From Microbulbifer celer (GTDB taxonomy: Bacteria; Pseudomonadota; Gammaproteobacteria; Pseudomonadales; Cellvibrionaceae): DNA of 64,000 bases. Below are positions 1 through 8,183 of the stretch, piece by piece. The translations under genes were made by a program, and so were the position numbers. Position 1 is the first letter of the stretch; each line of letters starts with the position of its first letter. Under the pieces are notes generated by a model, which saw nothing but the letters and a program-made list of their open reading frames with translations, ran no database searches and was not told where the DNA came from. The stretch is from assembly GCF_020991125.1 (NCBI RefSeq), contig NZ_CP087715.1, positions 372,001-436,000 of the forward strand. Reading direction: 5' to 3'.

Positions 1-1
1 C

Positions 2-952
2 ATGAGCCTGTCGCGTATCCGCGAGTGGCTGTTGAACAGTATTCCTCTCAGCCTGCGATTTGCCATGGGTGCCGGTGTGGGCCTATTCCTGGGGCTGATT
101 GGCCTCAAAACGGCGGGCATCGTTGTGGATAACCCGGCGACTCTGTTGTCCATGGGCAGCTTTGGCGAACCGTCGACCCTGCTCGCCGGCGTCTGTTTTC
201 TTCTGATCGCCATTCTCAGTCAGCGCAAAATGTTTGGTGCCATCCTGTTCAGTATGCTGGGGGTGACGGCCGTCGGTTGGGCGATGGGGTTGGTGGAATA
301 TCAGGGGCTGGTTTCCGCTCCGCCGAGCTTGGGGCCGACCTGGATGGCGATGGACATCGCAGGTGCGTTGAACGTAGGCATGGTGAGTGTGATTCTGGCA
401 TTCCTGTTCGTGAATATGTTTGATACCGCCGGTACGCTGATGGGGGTTGCACACCGCGCGCACCTGGTGGACGACGATGGTCGCATCAAGAACCTATCGC
501 GGGCGTTGAAAGCGGATTCCACCTCCAGTGTGATGGGTTCCTTCGTCGGCTGCCCACCGGTAACCAGTTATGTGGAAAGCGCGTCCGGCGTTGCCGCTGG
601 TGGCCGCACCGGTCTCACTGCTGTCACCGTGGGTATCCTGTTCCTGCTGGCTATGTTCTTTGCTCCGCTGGCGGGCATGATTCCGGCCTACGCTACCGCT
701 GGTGCCCTCATCTATGTCGCAATGCTGATGATGAGTGGTATGGCGCACATCAACTGGAAGGATCACACCGATACCATTCCCGCGATTGTCACTGTGGTGA
801 TGATGCCGCTGACCTTCTCCATTGCCAACGGTATCGCCCTGGGCTTCCTGACTTACACCGTGATGAAGCTGTTTACCGGGCAGCATGAGAAAGTGTCCAT
901 CAGCCTGTATGTGCTGAGTGTGATTTTTATCGCGAAGTTTGCGTTCCTGTAA
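2..952 (+). CDS. AzgA-type NCS2 purine permease, 5'-truncated
   Basis: This is the C-terminal part of an inner-membrane purine:H+ symporter of the AzgA branch of the NCS2 family (adenine or guanine/hypoxanthine permeases). The visible 316 residues begin with an amphipathic stretch (RIREWLLNSIP) that lies mid-protein in this family, so the first ATG is internal and the true start is before the window. Family proteins are about 430-450 residues. Visible features are a run of hydrophobic segments and the conserved stretch ESASGVAAGGRTGLTAV at about residues 190-206. The Tsx-like outer-membrane gene and the urate-degradation genes downstream fit import of a purine base. The exact substrate cannot be read from sequence. 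Confidence 0.9.
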   Translation: MSLSRIREWLLNSIPLSLRFAMGAGVGLFLGLIGLKTAGIVVDNPATLLSMGSFGEPSTLLAGVCFLLIAILSQRKMFGAILFSMLGVTAVGWAMGLVEYQGLVSAPPSLGPTWMAMDIAGALNVGMVSVILAFLFVNMFDTAGTLMGVAHRAHLVDDDGRIKNLSRALKADSTSSVMGSFVGCPPVTSYVESASGVAAGGRTGLTAVTVGILFLLAMFFAPLAGMIPAYATAGALIYVAMLMMSGMAHINWKDHTDTIPAIVTVVMMPLTFSIANGIALGFLTYTVMKLFTGQHEKVSISLYVLSVIFIAKFAFL

Positions 953-1026
953 GTCGCTTTATAGCGCGACGTTCTCTGAGTTTTACCCTCAAGCAAGACT
1001 GAACCGATATCACCTGCACATATCCT

Positions 1027-1046
1027 GCCGGGAATTATTTCCCGGC
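1027..1046 (+). other. Short hairpin in the permease-tsx gap
   Basis: An 8-bp stem (GCCGGGAA pairing with TTCCCGGC) lies 75 nt after the permease stop codon. It is not followed by a clear T-run, so it is at best a weak terminator or an mRNA 3'-end stabiliser. The rest of the 256-nt gap shows nothing recognisable. Confidence 0.35.
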
Positions 1047-1208
1047 TTGGACGGCCCCTTGCCTGTTCGAGTGGGGCACGGATATTGAGGAATTAACGGG
1101 CCACCAAGAGCTCGCAATCCGGTTGTTGGAAGTTCGCAGTCGACGACCAATTTCGACCATGCGCAATCCCAAGCGCATTTCCAGAAAAATAACCTGAGAG
1201 ACTGAGTT

Positions 1209-1967
1209 GTGAAAGTATTCAAAAAAATCCTGATGGCCACCGCAGTGGCCGCAGCCATTTCACCGGCGGCACATGCAGAACGCTTTTTCGGCACATCGAC
1301 CTTGTCATTACTGCACAGTGGCCAGTACCAGACCTTCGGCGGTGTACGGGAAGATGCCACTGTCTTCACCTTTGAAAATATCGCCGCCAACAACTGGGGT
1401 GACAGCTTCTTCTTTATTGACCGTTATCAGGTCGAAGATGAAGACACCGGAGTCAATGATCTCTACGGCGAGTTTGCACCCCGGGTCAGCCTGAGCTGGC
1501 TGACGGGCAACGACCTGCAGTTTGGTGTAATAAAAGATGTACTATTGGCAGGTACTTATGAGTTTGGTGGTGGCGCCGATGCGGATAACTATCTCGCGGG
1601 TGTTGGCGTAAGCTGGGACTTGCCCGGTCTGCAGTACTTTAATACCAATGTATATTACGTGGATAACAATACCGCGTTCGATGACCCCAACGACTGGCAG
1701 GCAACCATTACCTGGGGCGCGCCGTTCGAGATTGGCTCTGCCAAGTTCCTGTTCGATGGCTATGCTGATTATTCCTCCGGTGTCGGCGGCGCCCAGGCCG
1801 CCGAGACCCATATCAACCCACAGCTGACTCTGGATGTGGGCAGCCTGACGGATAATCCGGGCGTGATGTTTGCCGGTATCGAGTACTCCTACTGGCGCAA
1901 CAAGTTCGGTAGCCGCGCCATTGATACCGAGAACGCGGTAAGTGCGTTGGTGAAGTTTTACTTTTAA
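1209..1967 (+). CDS. Tsx-like nucleoside-specific outer-membrane channel
   Basis: Predicted 252-residue outer-membrane beta-barrel related to the Tsx/OmpK nucleoside-channel family. The start is GTG, chosen because it gives a clean signal peptide (MKVFKKILMATAVAAA, cleavage after AHA at residue 23) and has GAGAG upstream. The mature part is rich in alternating aromatic and polar residues and ends ALVKFYF, with the terminal Phe typical of proteins inserted by the Bam complex. A hairpin terminator follows directly. Lying between a purine permease and the urate genes, it likely lets purine nucleosides or bases across the outer membrane; that substrate assignment is inferred from context. Confidence 0.8.
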   Translation: MKVFKKILMATAVAAAISPAAHAERFFGTSTLSLLHSGQYQTFGGVREDATVFTFENIAANNWGDSFFFIDRYQVEDEDTGVNDLYGEFAPRVSLSWLTGNDLQFGVIKDVLLAGTYEFGGGADADNYLAGVGVSWDLPGLQYFNTNVYYVDNNTAFDDPNDWQATITWGAPFEIGSAKFLFDGYADYSSGVGGAQAAETHINPQLTLDVGSLTDNPGVMFAGIEYSYWRNKFGSRAIDTENAVSALVKFYF

Positions 1968-1984
1968 CTACTGAGTTCACGTTA

Positions 1985-2021
1985 TGAAAATGCCCGGGTA
2001 GTAATACTCGGGCATTTTTAT
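1985..2021 (+). terminator. Rho-independent terminator after the tsx-like gene
   Basis: A 10-bp stem (AAAATGCCCG at 1987-1996 with CGGGCATTTT at 2009-2018) with a 12-nt loop is followed by T/A-rich sequence. It ends 50 nt after the stop codon of the porin gene. Confidence 0.85.
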
Positions 2022-2071
2022 TGGTCGGCGTTCAGTGGTTCGCTCGTTTACCGTGCAGTGGCGGTGGATCA

Positions 2072-2168
2072 CTGGGTATTGTTTTTCGAAACCGCTGTGA
2101 ACCCATCCATGGGCGCTGCGGCGGCGACGTCCCTGTCGCCGACGCTTCCGAAAAACAATCCCCAGCAC
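2072..2168 (-). repeat. Palindromic intergenic element, copy A (minus orientation)
   Basis: First of four copies of an approximately 100-120 nt element (others at 3431, 12998 and 18183). It has an outer inverted repeat (ATTGTTTTTCG with CGAAAAACAAT) and an inner hairpin with a 7-bp stem (CGGCGAC at 2122-2128 with GTCGCCG at 2135-2141). A conserved unpaired block corresponds to AGGGATG..TTCACAGCGG in the other copies. It is oriented like uraD, whose stop codon lies about 70 nt upstream in the sense of transcription. Short reading frames across it are artefacts. Confidence 0.85.
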
Positions 2169-2238
2169 TCCACCTTCGCATCAAGAGCATCGCTTTGTAG
2201 CTAAAAGCGAGGTACCTGTCGGTGCAACTTTTAGGTTG

Positions 2239-2775
2239 TTACTCAGCTCTATCTACGAGCCGCAAACGCGCAATCTTGTTGATCTGTTCCACTGCGGTTT
2301 TCTGTTCCTCTTCAATGCTGTTTTTCAGCCTTACTTCAAATGCATCCAGAATCAGAAACCGGTTGCTGCCTTTCACCGCCATGATGAACGGAAAACCGAA
2401 GCGTTCCTTATAGGCATTGTTCAGCGTCTCGAAACGCGCAAGCTCCTCCGGCGTACACTGATCCAGGCCCACGCCGGCCTGCTCCCTGGTCGAATCATCC
2501 GTCAACTCACCGGCCAGAGCCGCCTTGCCCGCCAGATCCGGGTGAGCACAGATCACCTGCATCTGCCGCTCGCTCGCTGCACTCCGCAGAATCTCCGCCA
2601 TCGACTCCGCCAGCACCAGAGGATCGTCATGGGTACTGGTAAGCCCTGAATCCCAGGCCTCAGCGGCAATCCAGGGCGAGTGTTCGAAGATATCCCCAAA
2701 CTGCGCAACAAAATCCTCACGGGTGAGCGAGCTCGGGCTTGGCGTCAGTTTCAGTGCCTCGGTCATTGCGGTCAT
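2239..2775 (-). CDS. uraD: 2-oxo-4-hydroxy-4-carboxy-5-ureidoimidazoline decarboxylase
   Basis: Catalyses the third step of urate breakdown, decarboxylating OHCU to (S)-allantoin. The 178-residue length fits the family. Visible signatures are HPDLAGK at about residue 78, carrying the expected catalytic histidine; STREQAGVGL just after it; and LNNAYKERFGFPFI at about residue 118. The start codon has a strong GGAGGG ribosome-binding site 6-7 nt upstream. The gene is transcribed away from uraH, sharing a 239-nt intergenic region that contains the TTGTATACAA operator, so the two are probably co-regulated. Confidence 0.95.
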   Translation of the reverse strand: MTAMTEALKLTPSPSSLTREDFVAQFGDIFEHSPWIAAEAWDSGLTSTHDDPLVLAESMAEILRSAASERQMQVICAHPDLAGKAALAGELTDDSTREQAGVGLDQCTPEELARFETLNNAYKERFGFPFIMAVKGSNRFLILDAFEVRLKNSIEEEQKTAVEQINKIARLRLVDRAE

Positions 2776-2818
2776 ATCAATCCCTCCTGCGGGTGCAAAA
2801 CAGGTGTATTTATTTTGA

Positions 2819-2859
2819 TGTATTCATTGTATACAAAAAGTGTTTGAATATGTATCCAT
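2819..2859. promoter_or_regulatory. Predicted GntR operator between uraD and uraH
   Basis: A perfect 10-bp palindrome TTGTATACAA at 2827-2836 is directly preceded by TGTATTCA (2819-2826) and followed by ATGTATCCAT (2850-2859). The same palindrome and its TGAATACA partner recur upstream of the first gntR gene and of puuE. Palindromes with GT and AC half-sites are typical for the FadR/FCD subfamily of GntR regulators. Binding by the adjacent regulators is inferred. Confidence 0.7.
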
Positions 2860-3014
2860 AATTGGTGTAAAAATGAATCCATAATGCAGCGTACAGATAG
2901 CGCTGTAATCACCAGCCTGATACATGGGCGCTGCATGCAACGGTGTAGAGCGCAACCGTATAAACAGCTGGTAATGGGCAAGTAATAGCGAGAAGACAGA
3001 TTCAGGAGAAAACC

Positions 3015-3368
3015 ATGGGACGACTGACCACGCATGTACTGGACACCGCTCTCGGCCTACCGGGGCAGGGGATCCGGGTAGAGGTATACCGCCTGACCGG
3101 CGGCAACCGCACCTGGCTGAAAGAGGTGGTCACCAACGACGACGGACGCTGCGACGGCCCGATCCTTGAAGGTGATGACCTCGAAGTCGGTGAATACGAG
3201 CTGGTGTTCCATGCCGGCGACTACCTGCGCCGCCAGGGCAACAAAAACGGCGAGCCGCGCTTTCTGGATGTGATCCCGCTGCGCTTCGGCGTTGCCGATG
3301 CTTCGCAGCACTATCACGTGCCATTGCTGGTGTCCCCGTACAGCTACTCCACGTACCGGGGTAGCTGA
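3015..3368 (+). CDS. uraH: 5-hydroxyisourate hydrolase (transthyretin-like)
   Basis: Hydrolyses 5-hydroxyisourate, the product of urate oxidation, to OHCU. The 117-residue size matches the bacterial transthyretin-like family. The three hallmark stretches are present: LTTHVLDTALGLPG near the N-terminus (catalytic His), RCDGP in the middle, and the C-terminal YRGS tetrapeptide preceded by HYHVPLLVSPY. The ATG follows an AGGAGAA ribosome-binding site. No signal peptide is seen, so it should be cytoplasmic. It is divergent from uraD and followed by puuD after a 269-nt gap that holds a palindromic element. Confidence 0.97.
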   Translation: MGRLTTHVLDTALGLPGQGIRVEVYRLTGGNRTWLKEVVTNDDGRCDGPILEGDDLEVGEYELVFHAGDYLRRQGNKNGEPRFLDVIPLRFGVADASQHYHVPLLVSPYSYSTYRGS

Positions 3369-3430
3369 CAAGAGTTCAAAGGGAGTCGTTTTTTTCTGGC
3401 TTGCTAACGAAGCCAAAAGCCGGATGCGAA

Positions 3431-3551
3431 GGGCGGGTGCCGGGGATCGGTTTTCAAAAGCGTCGCAAACAGGATGTTTGCGCCGCAGCGCCCAGGGATG
3501 GGTTTACAGCGGTTTTGAAAACCGATACCCGGTGCCCGTCCGCCACAGGGC
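3431..3551 (+). repeat. Palindromic intergenic element, copy B
   Basis: Second copy of the element. The outer arms are about 29 nt (3431-3459 with 3523-3551), sharing ATCGGTTTTCAAAA and its complement with only a few mismatches. The inner hairpin uses CGCAAAC (3464-3470) with GTTTGCG (3476-3482), different in sequence from the other copies yet still fully paired. The conserved block CAGGGATGGGTTTACAGCGG lies between. It occupies the uraH-puuD gap in the direction of transcription and extends an open frame upstream of puuD artificially. Confidence 0.85.
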
Positions 3552-3637
3552 CTGCTTATACGGAGAGAGTGGGCCCGGAAGGGCAAGACCTGAGTTTTGC
3601 ACTTTTTCAAAAAAATAATGCGAGAAGAGAGCGGGCT

Positions 3638-5164
3638 ATGGAATCTTTTATCCTGGAATTTGCAAACTTTATGCTGCGCTGGCTGCACGTGATTGCCGCC
3701 ATCGCCTGGATTGGCGAATCCATCTACTTCGTCATGCTGGACAACGGCCTGAAAAAACCGGAAAGCGAAGCCTGCCGCAAAAAAGGCGTCTTCGGAGAAA
3801 TGTGGGCCGTGCACGGCGGCGGTTTCTATCACAACCAGAAATACGCAACCAGCCCCGAAAAGCTACCGGACGACCTCCACTGGTCCTTCTGGAAATCCTA
3901 CACCACCTGGCTCTCCGGTTTCGCCCTGTTCATATTGCTGTATATGACCAACCCGGCCTTCTACCTCATCAACACCCAGAGCGACTGGGCGTGGGCTGCA
4001 AACCTCACCGGCTGGCAAGCCAACCTCACCGCCATCCTCTTTCTGCTTTCAGGCTGGGTCATCTACAACGAACTGTGTAAACGTATCAGCCCCAACATGG
4101 AACGGGACGGCCTCCTCAGTATTGCCGTCGGTGTCATGATGATCGGCGTCGCCTACGTCAGCACCCAACTGTTCGCCGGCCGCGCCGCCTTCCTCATGAC
4201 CGGCGCCGTCATGGCCACCGCCATGTCTGCCAACGTATTTTTCTGGATCATTCCCGGGCAGCGTCGCATGGTCAACGCCATGAAAAACGGTGAAGAACCG
4301 AACCCGCTGGACGGCAAACGCGGTAAGCAGCGCTCCGTACACAATACCTACTTCACCCTGCCAGTAGTGCTGCTCATGATCAGCAACCACTACGCCTTCA
4401 CCTACACCCATGAATACGCCTGGGTAATCATGGCCCTGTTTATTTTTGCCGGCGCTACCATCCGTCAATTCTTCGTACTCATGCACTCGGGCCAGATCAA
4501 ACCCGCCTACCCGGTCGCCGGTGTAGCAATGATCATGGTCGCCTTCTGGATCGTCTCGCCACAGGCGGCACCCCAGCCTGAAGCCCCGGTGGCGCAGGTG
4601 GAGGAGCCGTCAGCGGGGGTGAATGAGCCATCAGCGGAGGAAAAAAGCGCACCAGCGGAGGGGGAAGAGCTCTCAGCGAAAATGAAAGAGCCCTCAGCGG
4701 GGAAAGAGCCCTCAGCGGGGAAAGAGCCCTCAGCGGGGAAAGAGTCCTCAGCCCAGACAAATGATCCATCTCAGCCCGAAGAAGTGAAGGTTGCCGCAGT
4801 GAATGACGCCAAAGCAAGTGACGCAAAGCAAGCACCCCAAGAAGAAACGGCTGCAGAAATTGACGAGCAAACGAAGGCAGAAATCGTGGAATCGGGTCAA
4901 CAGCCGGAATCTGAAGCTGGACATGAAGAGCAGGAAGGCCCGTTCGCTTTAGTGGAACAACACTGCGCCTCCTGCCATTCCCAGGCGCCGACTCAGCCAG
5001 GCTTCTCAGCACCGCCCGCCGGATTTGCCTTCGACAACCGCGAGCAGATCGAGCGGACCAAAGCCAAGATTCAGGCGGCGGTGGCCAGTGGGTATATGCC
5101 GCTTGGCAATATGACCGGCATGAGCGACGAAGAGCGGGCAGTGATTGCTGCCTGGCGCGAATAG
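3638..5164 (+). CDS. puuD: Membrane urate oxidase with C-terminal cytochrome c (PuuD)
   Basis: Integral-membrane urate oxidase that passes electrons from urate to a fused cytochrome c, giving 5-hydroxyisourate without making hydrogen peroxide (known for the PuuD family). The open frame extends upstream through a repeat, but ATG at 3638, behind GAGAAGAGAG, gives MESFILEFANFMLRWLHVIAA, the family's start, and 508 residues. Residues 1-305 carry about eight hydrophobic segments. A 110-residue charged linker follows, then a cytochrome c domain with CASCH near residue 447 and a likely distal Met in MPLGNMTGM near residue 490. The linker contains an exact hexapeptide tandem repeat. Neighbours uraH and uraD complete the pathway to allantoin. 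Confidence 0.95.
   Translation: MESFILEFANFMLRWLHVIAAIAWIGESIYFVMLDNGLKKPESEACRKKGVFGEMWAVHGGGFYHNQKYATSPEKLPDDLHWSFWKSYTTWLSGFALFILLYMTNPAFYLINTQSDWAWAANLTGWQANLTAILFLLSGWVIYNELCKRISPNMERDGLLSIAVGVMMIGVAYVSTQLFAGRAAFLMTGAVMATAMSANVFFWIIPGQRRMVNAMKNGEEPNPLDGKRGKQRSVHNTYFTLPVVLLMISNHYAFTYTHEYAWVIMALFIFAGATIRQFFVLMHSGQIKPAYPVAGVAMIMVAFWIVSPQAAPQPEAPVAQVEEPSAGVNEPSAEEKSAPAEGEELSAKMKEPSAGKEPSAGKEPSAGKESSAQTNDPSQPEEVKVAAVNDAKASDAKQAPQEETAAEIDEQTKAEIVESGQQPESEAGHEEQEGPFALVEQHCASCHSQAPTQPGFSAPPAGFAFDNREQIERTKAKIQAAVASGYMPLGNMTGMSDEERAVIAAWRE
4685..4753 (+). repeat. 18-bp tandem repeat encoding KEPSAG in the puuD linker
   Basis: Three identical 18-nt units (4685-4702, 4703-4720, 4721-4738) and a fourth diverged partial unit encode repeated KEPSAG hexapeptides. 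Looser EPSAG-like copies occur in the 80 nt before. Identical nucleotides imply recent slippage or unequal crossover. The repeat keeps frame and lies in the flexible linker between the membrane domain and the cytochrome c domain. Confidence 0.9.
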
Positions 5165-5180
5165 GATTGTTATCCCGTTT

Positions 5181-5222
5181 TTGTATACAATAGGCGGTTT
5201 CCAATACCACTATCTGAATACA
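5181..5222. promoter_or_regulatory. Predicted GntR operator in front of the first gntR gene
   Basis: A perfect TTGTATACAA palindrome lies at 5181-5190, with a TGAATACA partner at 5215-5222, the latter only 14 nt before the start codon. This is the same pair of motifs as upstream of uraD/uraH and puuE, suggesting autoregulation. Confidence 0.7.
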
Positions 5223-5236
5223 GGAACGCGAGGAGA

Positions 5237-5965
5237 ATGGTTCAAGCAACAGCAGGCGCGGCACCCGGTACCAAGCGCAAACGTCAGGATGGTACTGAGC
5301 GCGAAGATGCGATCCATCAGTCGATCAGTGACGCCATCGTCGAACACCGTCTGAAACCGGGCTCCCGTCTGCGTGAAGATGCGCTGGCAGAAGTGTTTGG
5401 CGTGAGCCGCACCGGTATCCGCAAGGTGTTGCAACGCCTAGCGATAGAGCAGCTGGTGACCATCGCGCCGCGCCGCGGTGCGAGTGTTGCCCGCCCCACC
5501 GCGGATGAGGCGCACGAGGTGTTTGCGGCGCGGCAGATGGTGGAGTGTGGCCTGATGGCTGAGGTCGCGAGTCGCATCACTTCGGGAGAACTGATGGAGC
5601 TGGATGCCTTGACCCGGCGGGAAGTGAATGCACTGGCGGAGGGGAATAAAAGCCTCGCGATCCGCACCTCCTCGGAATTCCACGAGCGCCTTGCGCAGAT
5701 GTCGGGGAATAAAACCCTGGCGGAGTTTGTCGGGCGCCTGTGCTCCCGCTCCTCGTTGATCCTGGCGGTTTACGGCAGTTCCGGCGGTGAGCCTATGGGG
5801 TGTGAGTCCCACGATCACAATGAACTCGTACGCTTACTGAAAGATGGGGATGGGGCCGGCGCCTCCCAGTTTATGCTGAATCATCTGAAGTCAGTAGAAG
5901 CTTCCCTGTCTATCGTCGAGGGTGCCGAAGAAGTGCCGGATCTCTACAGTATTTTCGGCAGTTGA
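5237..5965 (+). CDS. GntR-family (FCD subfamily) transcriptional regulator
   Basis: A 242-residue DNA-binding regulator. A winged helix-turn-helix spans about residues 25-90 (LAEVFGVSRTGIRKVLQRLA is the recognition region). An all-helical FCD ligand-binding domain follows, with the conserved EVFAARQMVE and acidic/His residues that usually bind metal and a small carboxylate. The start ATG has AGGAG only one base upstream, with a second possible site (CAGGA) 11 nt upstream. Its location in the urate cluster and the palindromes at its own promoter and two pathway promoters make it the likely pathway regulator. The effector is unknown; a ureide or urate intermediate is the obvious guess. Confidence 0.9.
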   Translation: MVQATAGAAPGTKRKRQDGTEREDAIHQSISDAIVEHRLKPGSRLREDALAEVFGVSRTGIRKVLQRLAIEQLVTIAPRRGASVARPTADEAHEVFAARQMVECGLMAEVASRITSGELMELDALTRREVNALAEGNKSLAIRTSSEFHERLAQMSGNKTLAEFVGRLCSRSSLILAVYGSSGGEPMGCESHDHNELVRLLKDGDGAGASQFMLNHLKSVEASLSIVEGAEEVPDLYSIFGS

Positions 5966-6000
5966 TCTCCCCAGCCTGATCCTTCTTCCAAGCCCTTTAT

Positions 6001-6027
6001 GGTGGATAGGCGCAACGCTTATCCACC
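6001..6027. repeat. REP-like palindrome
   Basis: A near-perfect hairpin (GGTGGATAGGCG, a CAA loop, CGCTTATCCACC) 35 nt after the gntR stop codon. The GGTGGAT...ATCCACC form is common as a dispersed palindrome in gammaproteobacterial genomes. There is no T-run, so a terminator role is doubtful. It sits in a 364-nt gap whose right half carries the puuE operators. Confidence 0.6.
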
Positions 6028-6159
6028 CTGCACTCGCTTCCTGTACCTGAAATCTATTCCCATTCCTCTTTCTACTTTTTAGGCGCGGCAGTCGCCGCGG
6101 CTTCCCGGCGCACCCATAAAAATCTCCCGATAAATCACCATGCAGTGATTGCATTCTTC

Positions 6160-6227
6160 TTGAATACACTATATTGTTTTCTTGTATACAAAAGCGTTGC
6201 CAAATTGGTCCACAGGATTGTATTCAA
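6160..6227. promoter_or_regulatory. Triple predicted GntR operator upstream of puuE
   Basis: Three related sites occur in 68 nt: TTGAATACAC (6160-6169), TTGTATACAA (6182-6191) and TTGTATTCAA (6218-6227). The first two start 22 nt apart and the last two 36 nt apart. They lie 100-170 nt before the puuE start codon and match the sites upstream of uraD/uraH and gntR. Confidence 0.7.
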
Positions 6228-6329
6228 TGTGAGGCTCGTCGCCGGAGAAACCTCGGATGGGGTCGCTGCTGAGCGTCTCCGGCGGCCGGTTGCCAGAAGT
6301 ACCCGCAGCGAAGCAAAGGAATAACCACC

Positions 6330-7322
6330 GTGAATTTTTCAGACCGCGATTCGTATCCCCGTGACCTGATCGGCTACGGGCGTGCGCAGCCCCAGGCCAA
6401 CTGGCCCGGGCGGGCAAAGATCGCCGTGCAGTTTGTGCTGAATTACGAAGAGGGCGGGGAGAGCTGTGTCTTGCATGGAGACAGTCACTCGGAGCGCTTC
6501 CTTTCGGAAATCGTGGGTGCGGAAGCCTATACCGATCGCCATATGAGTATGGAATCAATTTACGAGTACGGCTCCCGTGCAGGGGTCTGGCGGATCCTCA
6601 AAGAATTTGAACAGCGCGGCCTGCCACTCACGGTATTCGGTGTGGCCATGGCGCTGGAGCGTCACCCGGAAGTGGCTCTGGCTTTTCAGGAGCTCGGTCA
6701 CGAGGTGGCGTGTCATGGGTTGCGCTGGATTCACTACCAGCATGTGCCAGAGAACATAGAGCGCGAGCACATGCGTCGTGCCATCGAGATCTTTCAGAAA
6801 CTGTACGGGCACAAGCCGCAGGGCTGGTACACCGGGCGCGACAGCCCCAATACCCGGCGCCTGGTGCTGGATGAGGGCAGCTTTCTGTACGACAGCGACA
6901 ACTACGGCGACGACCTGCCGTTCTGGACCCTGGGAGCAGACAGTGAAGGCGTGCAACACCGTCATCTCGTGGTGCCCTATACCCTCGACACTAACGATAT
7001 GCGTTTTGCCACGCCCCAGGGGTTCAACACAGGCGAACACTTCTTCGAATACCTGCGCGATGCATTCGATGTGCTTTATGCCGAAGGGGAGGAAACCCCA
7101 AAAATGATGAGCGTCGGTCTGCACTGTCGACTGGTCGGGCGCCCAGGCCGGTTCCGCGGGTTACAGAAATTTCTCGATCATATCGAGCGGCACGATCGGG
7201 TATGGGTAACCCGTCGCGTCGATATTGCCCGTCACTGGGCAGAACACCACCCCGCCCAAGGTGAATTCCGAAGGGCAGATAAAAAATCGGTTTGTAGCAG
7301 TTTGGACACAGCACTGGATTAA
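6330..7322 (+). CDS. puuE: Allantoinase PuuE (polysaccharide-deacetylase type)
   Basis: Hydrolyses allantoin to allantoate. This is the metal-independent PuuE type, related to polysaccharide deacetylases and unlike the amidohydrolase-type AllB. It has 330 residues, slightly longer than the usual ~300-310. The N-terminus RDLIGYGRAQPQANWPG, the NYEEGGE stretch near residue 39, the HEVACHGLRWIHYQ block near residue 123 and GWYTGRDSPNTRRL near residue 166 are family signatures. The start is GTG behind AAAGGA with good spacing. The gene is followed after 2 nt by the ureidoglycine aminohydrolase gene, so the two are co-transcribed and probably translationally coupled. Confidence 0.95.
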   Translation: MNFSDRDSYPRDLIGYGRAQPQANWPGRAKIAVQFVLNYEEGGESCVLHGDSHSERFLSEIVGAEAYTDRHMSMESIYEYGSRAGVWRILKEFEQRGLPLTVFGVAMALERHPEVALAFQELGHEVACHGLRWIHYQHVPENIEREHMRRAIEIFQKLYGHKPQGWYTGRDSPNTRRLVLDEGSFLYDSDNYGDDLPFWTLGADSEGVQHRHLVVPYTLDTNDMRFATPQGFNTGEHFFEYLRDAFDVLYAEGEETPKMMSVGLHCRLVGRPGRFRGLQKFLDHIERHDRVWVTRRVDIARHWAEHHPAQGEFRRADKKSVCSSLDTALD

Positions 7323-7324
7323 CA

Positions 7325-8176
7325 ATGACTAACTTGAAGTACCCAATGCATACCTATTACGCACCCAAAGGAGGGCATCCGCCGCAGACACAATTGTTAT
7401 CTGATCGCGCGGTATTTACCGAGGCCTACGCGGTCATTCCCAAAGGTGTCATGCGCGATATCGTCACCAGTTACCTGCCGTTCTGGGAGAAGACCCGCCT
7501 GTGGGTGTTGTCGCGCCCATTATCAGGATTTGCCGAGACTTTCTCCCAGTACATTATGGAAGTGCAGTCCGGTGGTGGTAGTGACCGCCCTGAGTCAGAC
7601 CCCAACGCGGAGGGCGTACTGTTTGTTGTGGAGGGGGAGCTGACTCTGACCCTCAACGGCCAACGCTTCCGCATGGAAGAGGGCGGCTATGCCTTTATCC
7701 CGCCCGGCAGTGACTGGAAGGTACACAACGAATGCGCTTCCACCCTGCGTTTTCACTGGATCAGAAAATATTACGAGCGTGTGGAAGGCATTGATGTGCC
7801 GGAAGCGTTTGTAACCAACGAAAAAGATATCAAACCCATCGAGATGCCCGACACCGAGGGTTGCTGGGCCACTACCCGCTTCGTGGATATCGAGGACTTC
7901 CGGCACGACATGCACGTGAACATCGTGACATTCCAGCCCGGCGGCGTGATTCCGTTTGCGGAGACTCACGTGATGGAACACGGCCTCTATGTCCTGCAGG
8001 GGAAAGCGGCTTACCTGCTGAATAAAGACTGGGTGGAAGTCGAGGCGGGAGACTACATGTGGCTGCGCGCTTTCTGCCCCCAGGCCTGTTATGCCGGCGG
8101 CCCCGGCCCGTTCCGATACCTCCTCTACAAAGACGTGAACCGTCAAATGAAGCTGGGCGGATTCGGGCAGCGCTAA
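7325..8176 (+). CDS. allE: (S)-ureidoglycine aminohydrolase (bicupin)
   Basis: Releases ammonia from (S)-ureidoglycine to give (S)-ureidoglycolate. The 283-residue protein has two cupin folds: residues about 60-140 (EGVLFVVEGELTLTLNG) and about 195-270. The second contains the likely Mn-binding set within ETHVMEHGLYVLQGKAAYLLN (written here in part as ETHVMEH). The start ATG is 2 nt after the puuE stop codon with no strong ribosome-binding site, which fits translational coupling. Its substrate is made by allantoate amidohydrolase, which is not seen in this window. Confidence 0.92.
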   Translation: MTNLKYPMHTYYAPKGGHPPQTQLLSDRAVFTEAYAVIPKGVMRDIVTSYLPFWEKTRLWVLSRPLSGFAETFSQYIMEVQSGGGSDRPESDPNAEGVLFVVEGELTLTLNGQRFRMEEGGYAFIPPGSDWKVHNECASTLRFHWIRKYYERVEGIDVPEAFVTNEKDIKPIEMPDTEGCWATTRFVDIEDFRHDMHVNIVTFQPGGVIPFAETHVMEHGLYVLQGKAAYLLNKDWVEVEAGDYMWLRAFCPQACYAGGPGPFRYLLYKDVNRQMKLGGFGQR

Positions 8177-8183
8177 TTGCTAT

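Noticed and set aside
3401-3637. 79-codon N-terminal extension of puuD
   Set aside because: It is made of the palindromic element copy B translated; a better start with a ribosome-binding site is at 3638, where family similarity begins.
6001-6027. Hairpin after the first gntR gene as an intrinsic terminator
   Set aside because: The stem is strong but is followed by CTGCACTC and no T-run; it fits a REP-like palindrome better.
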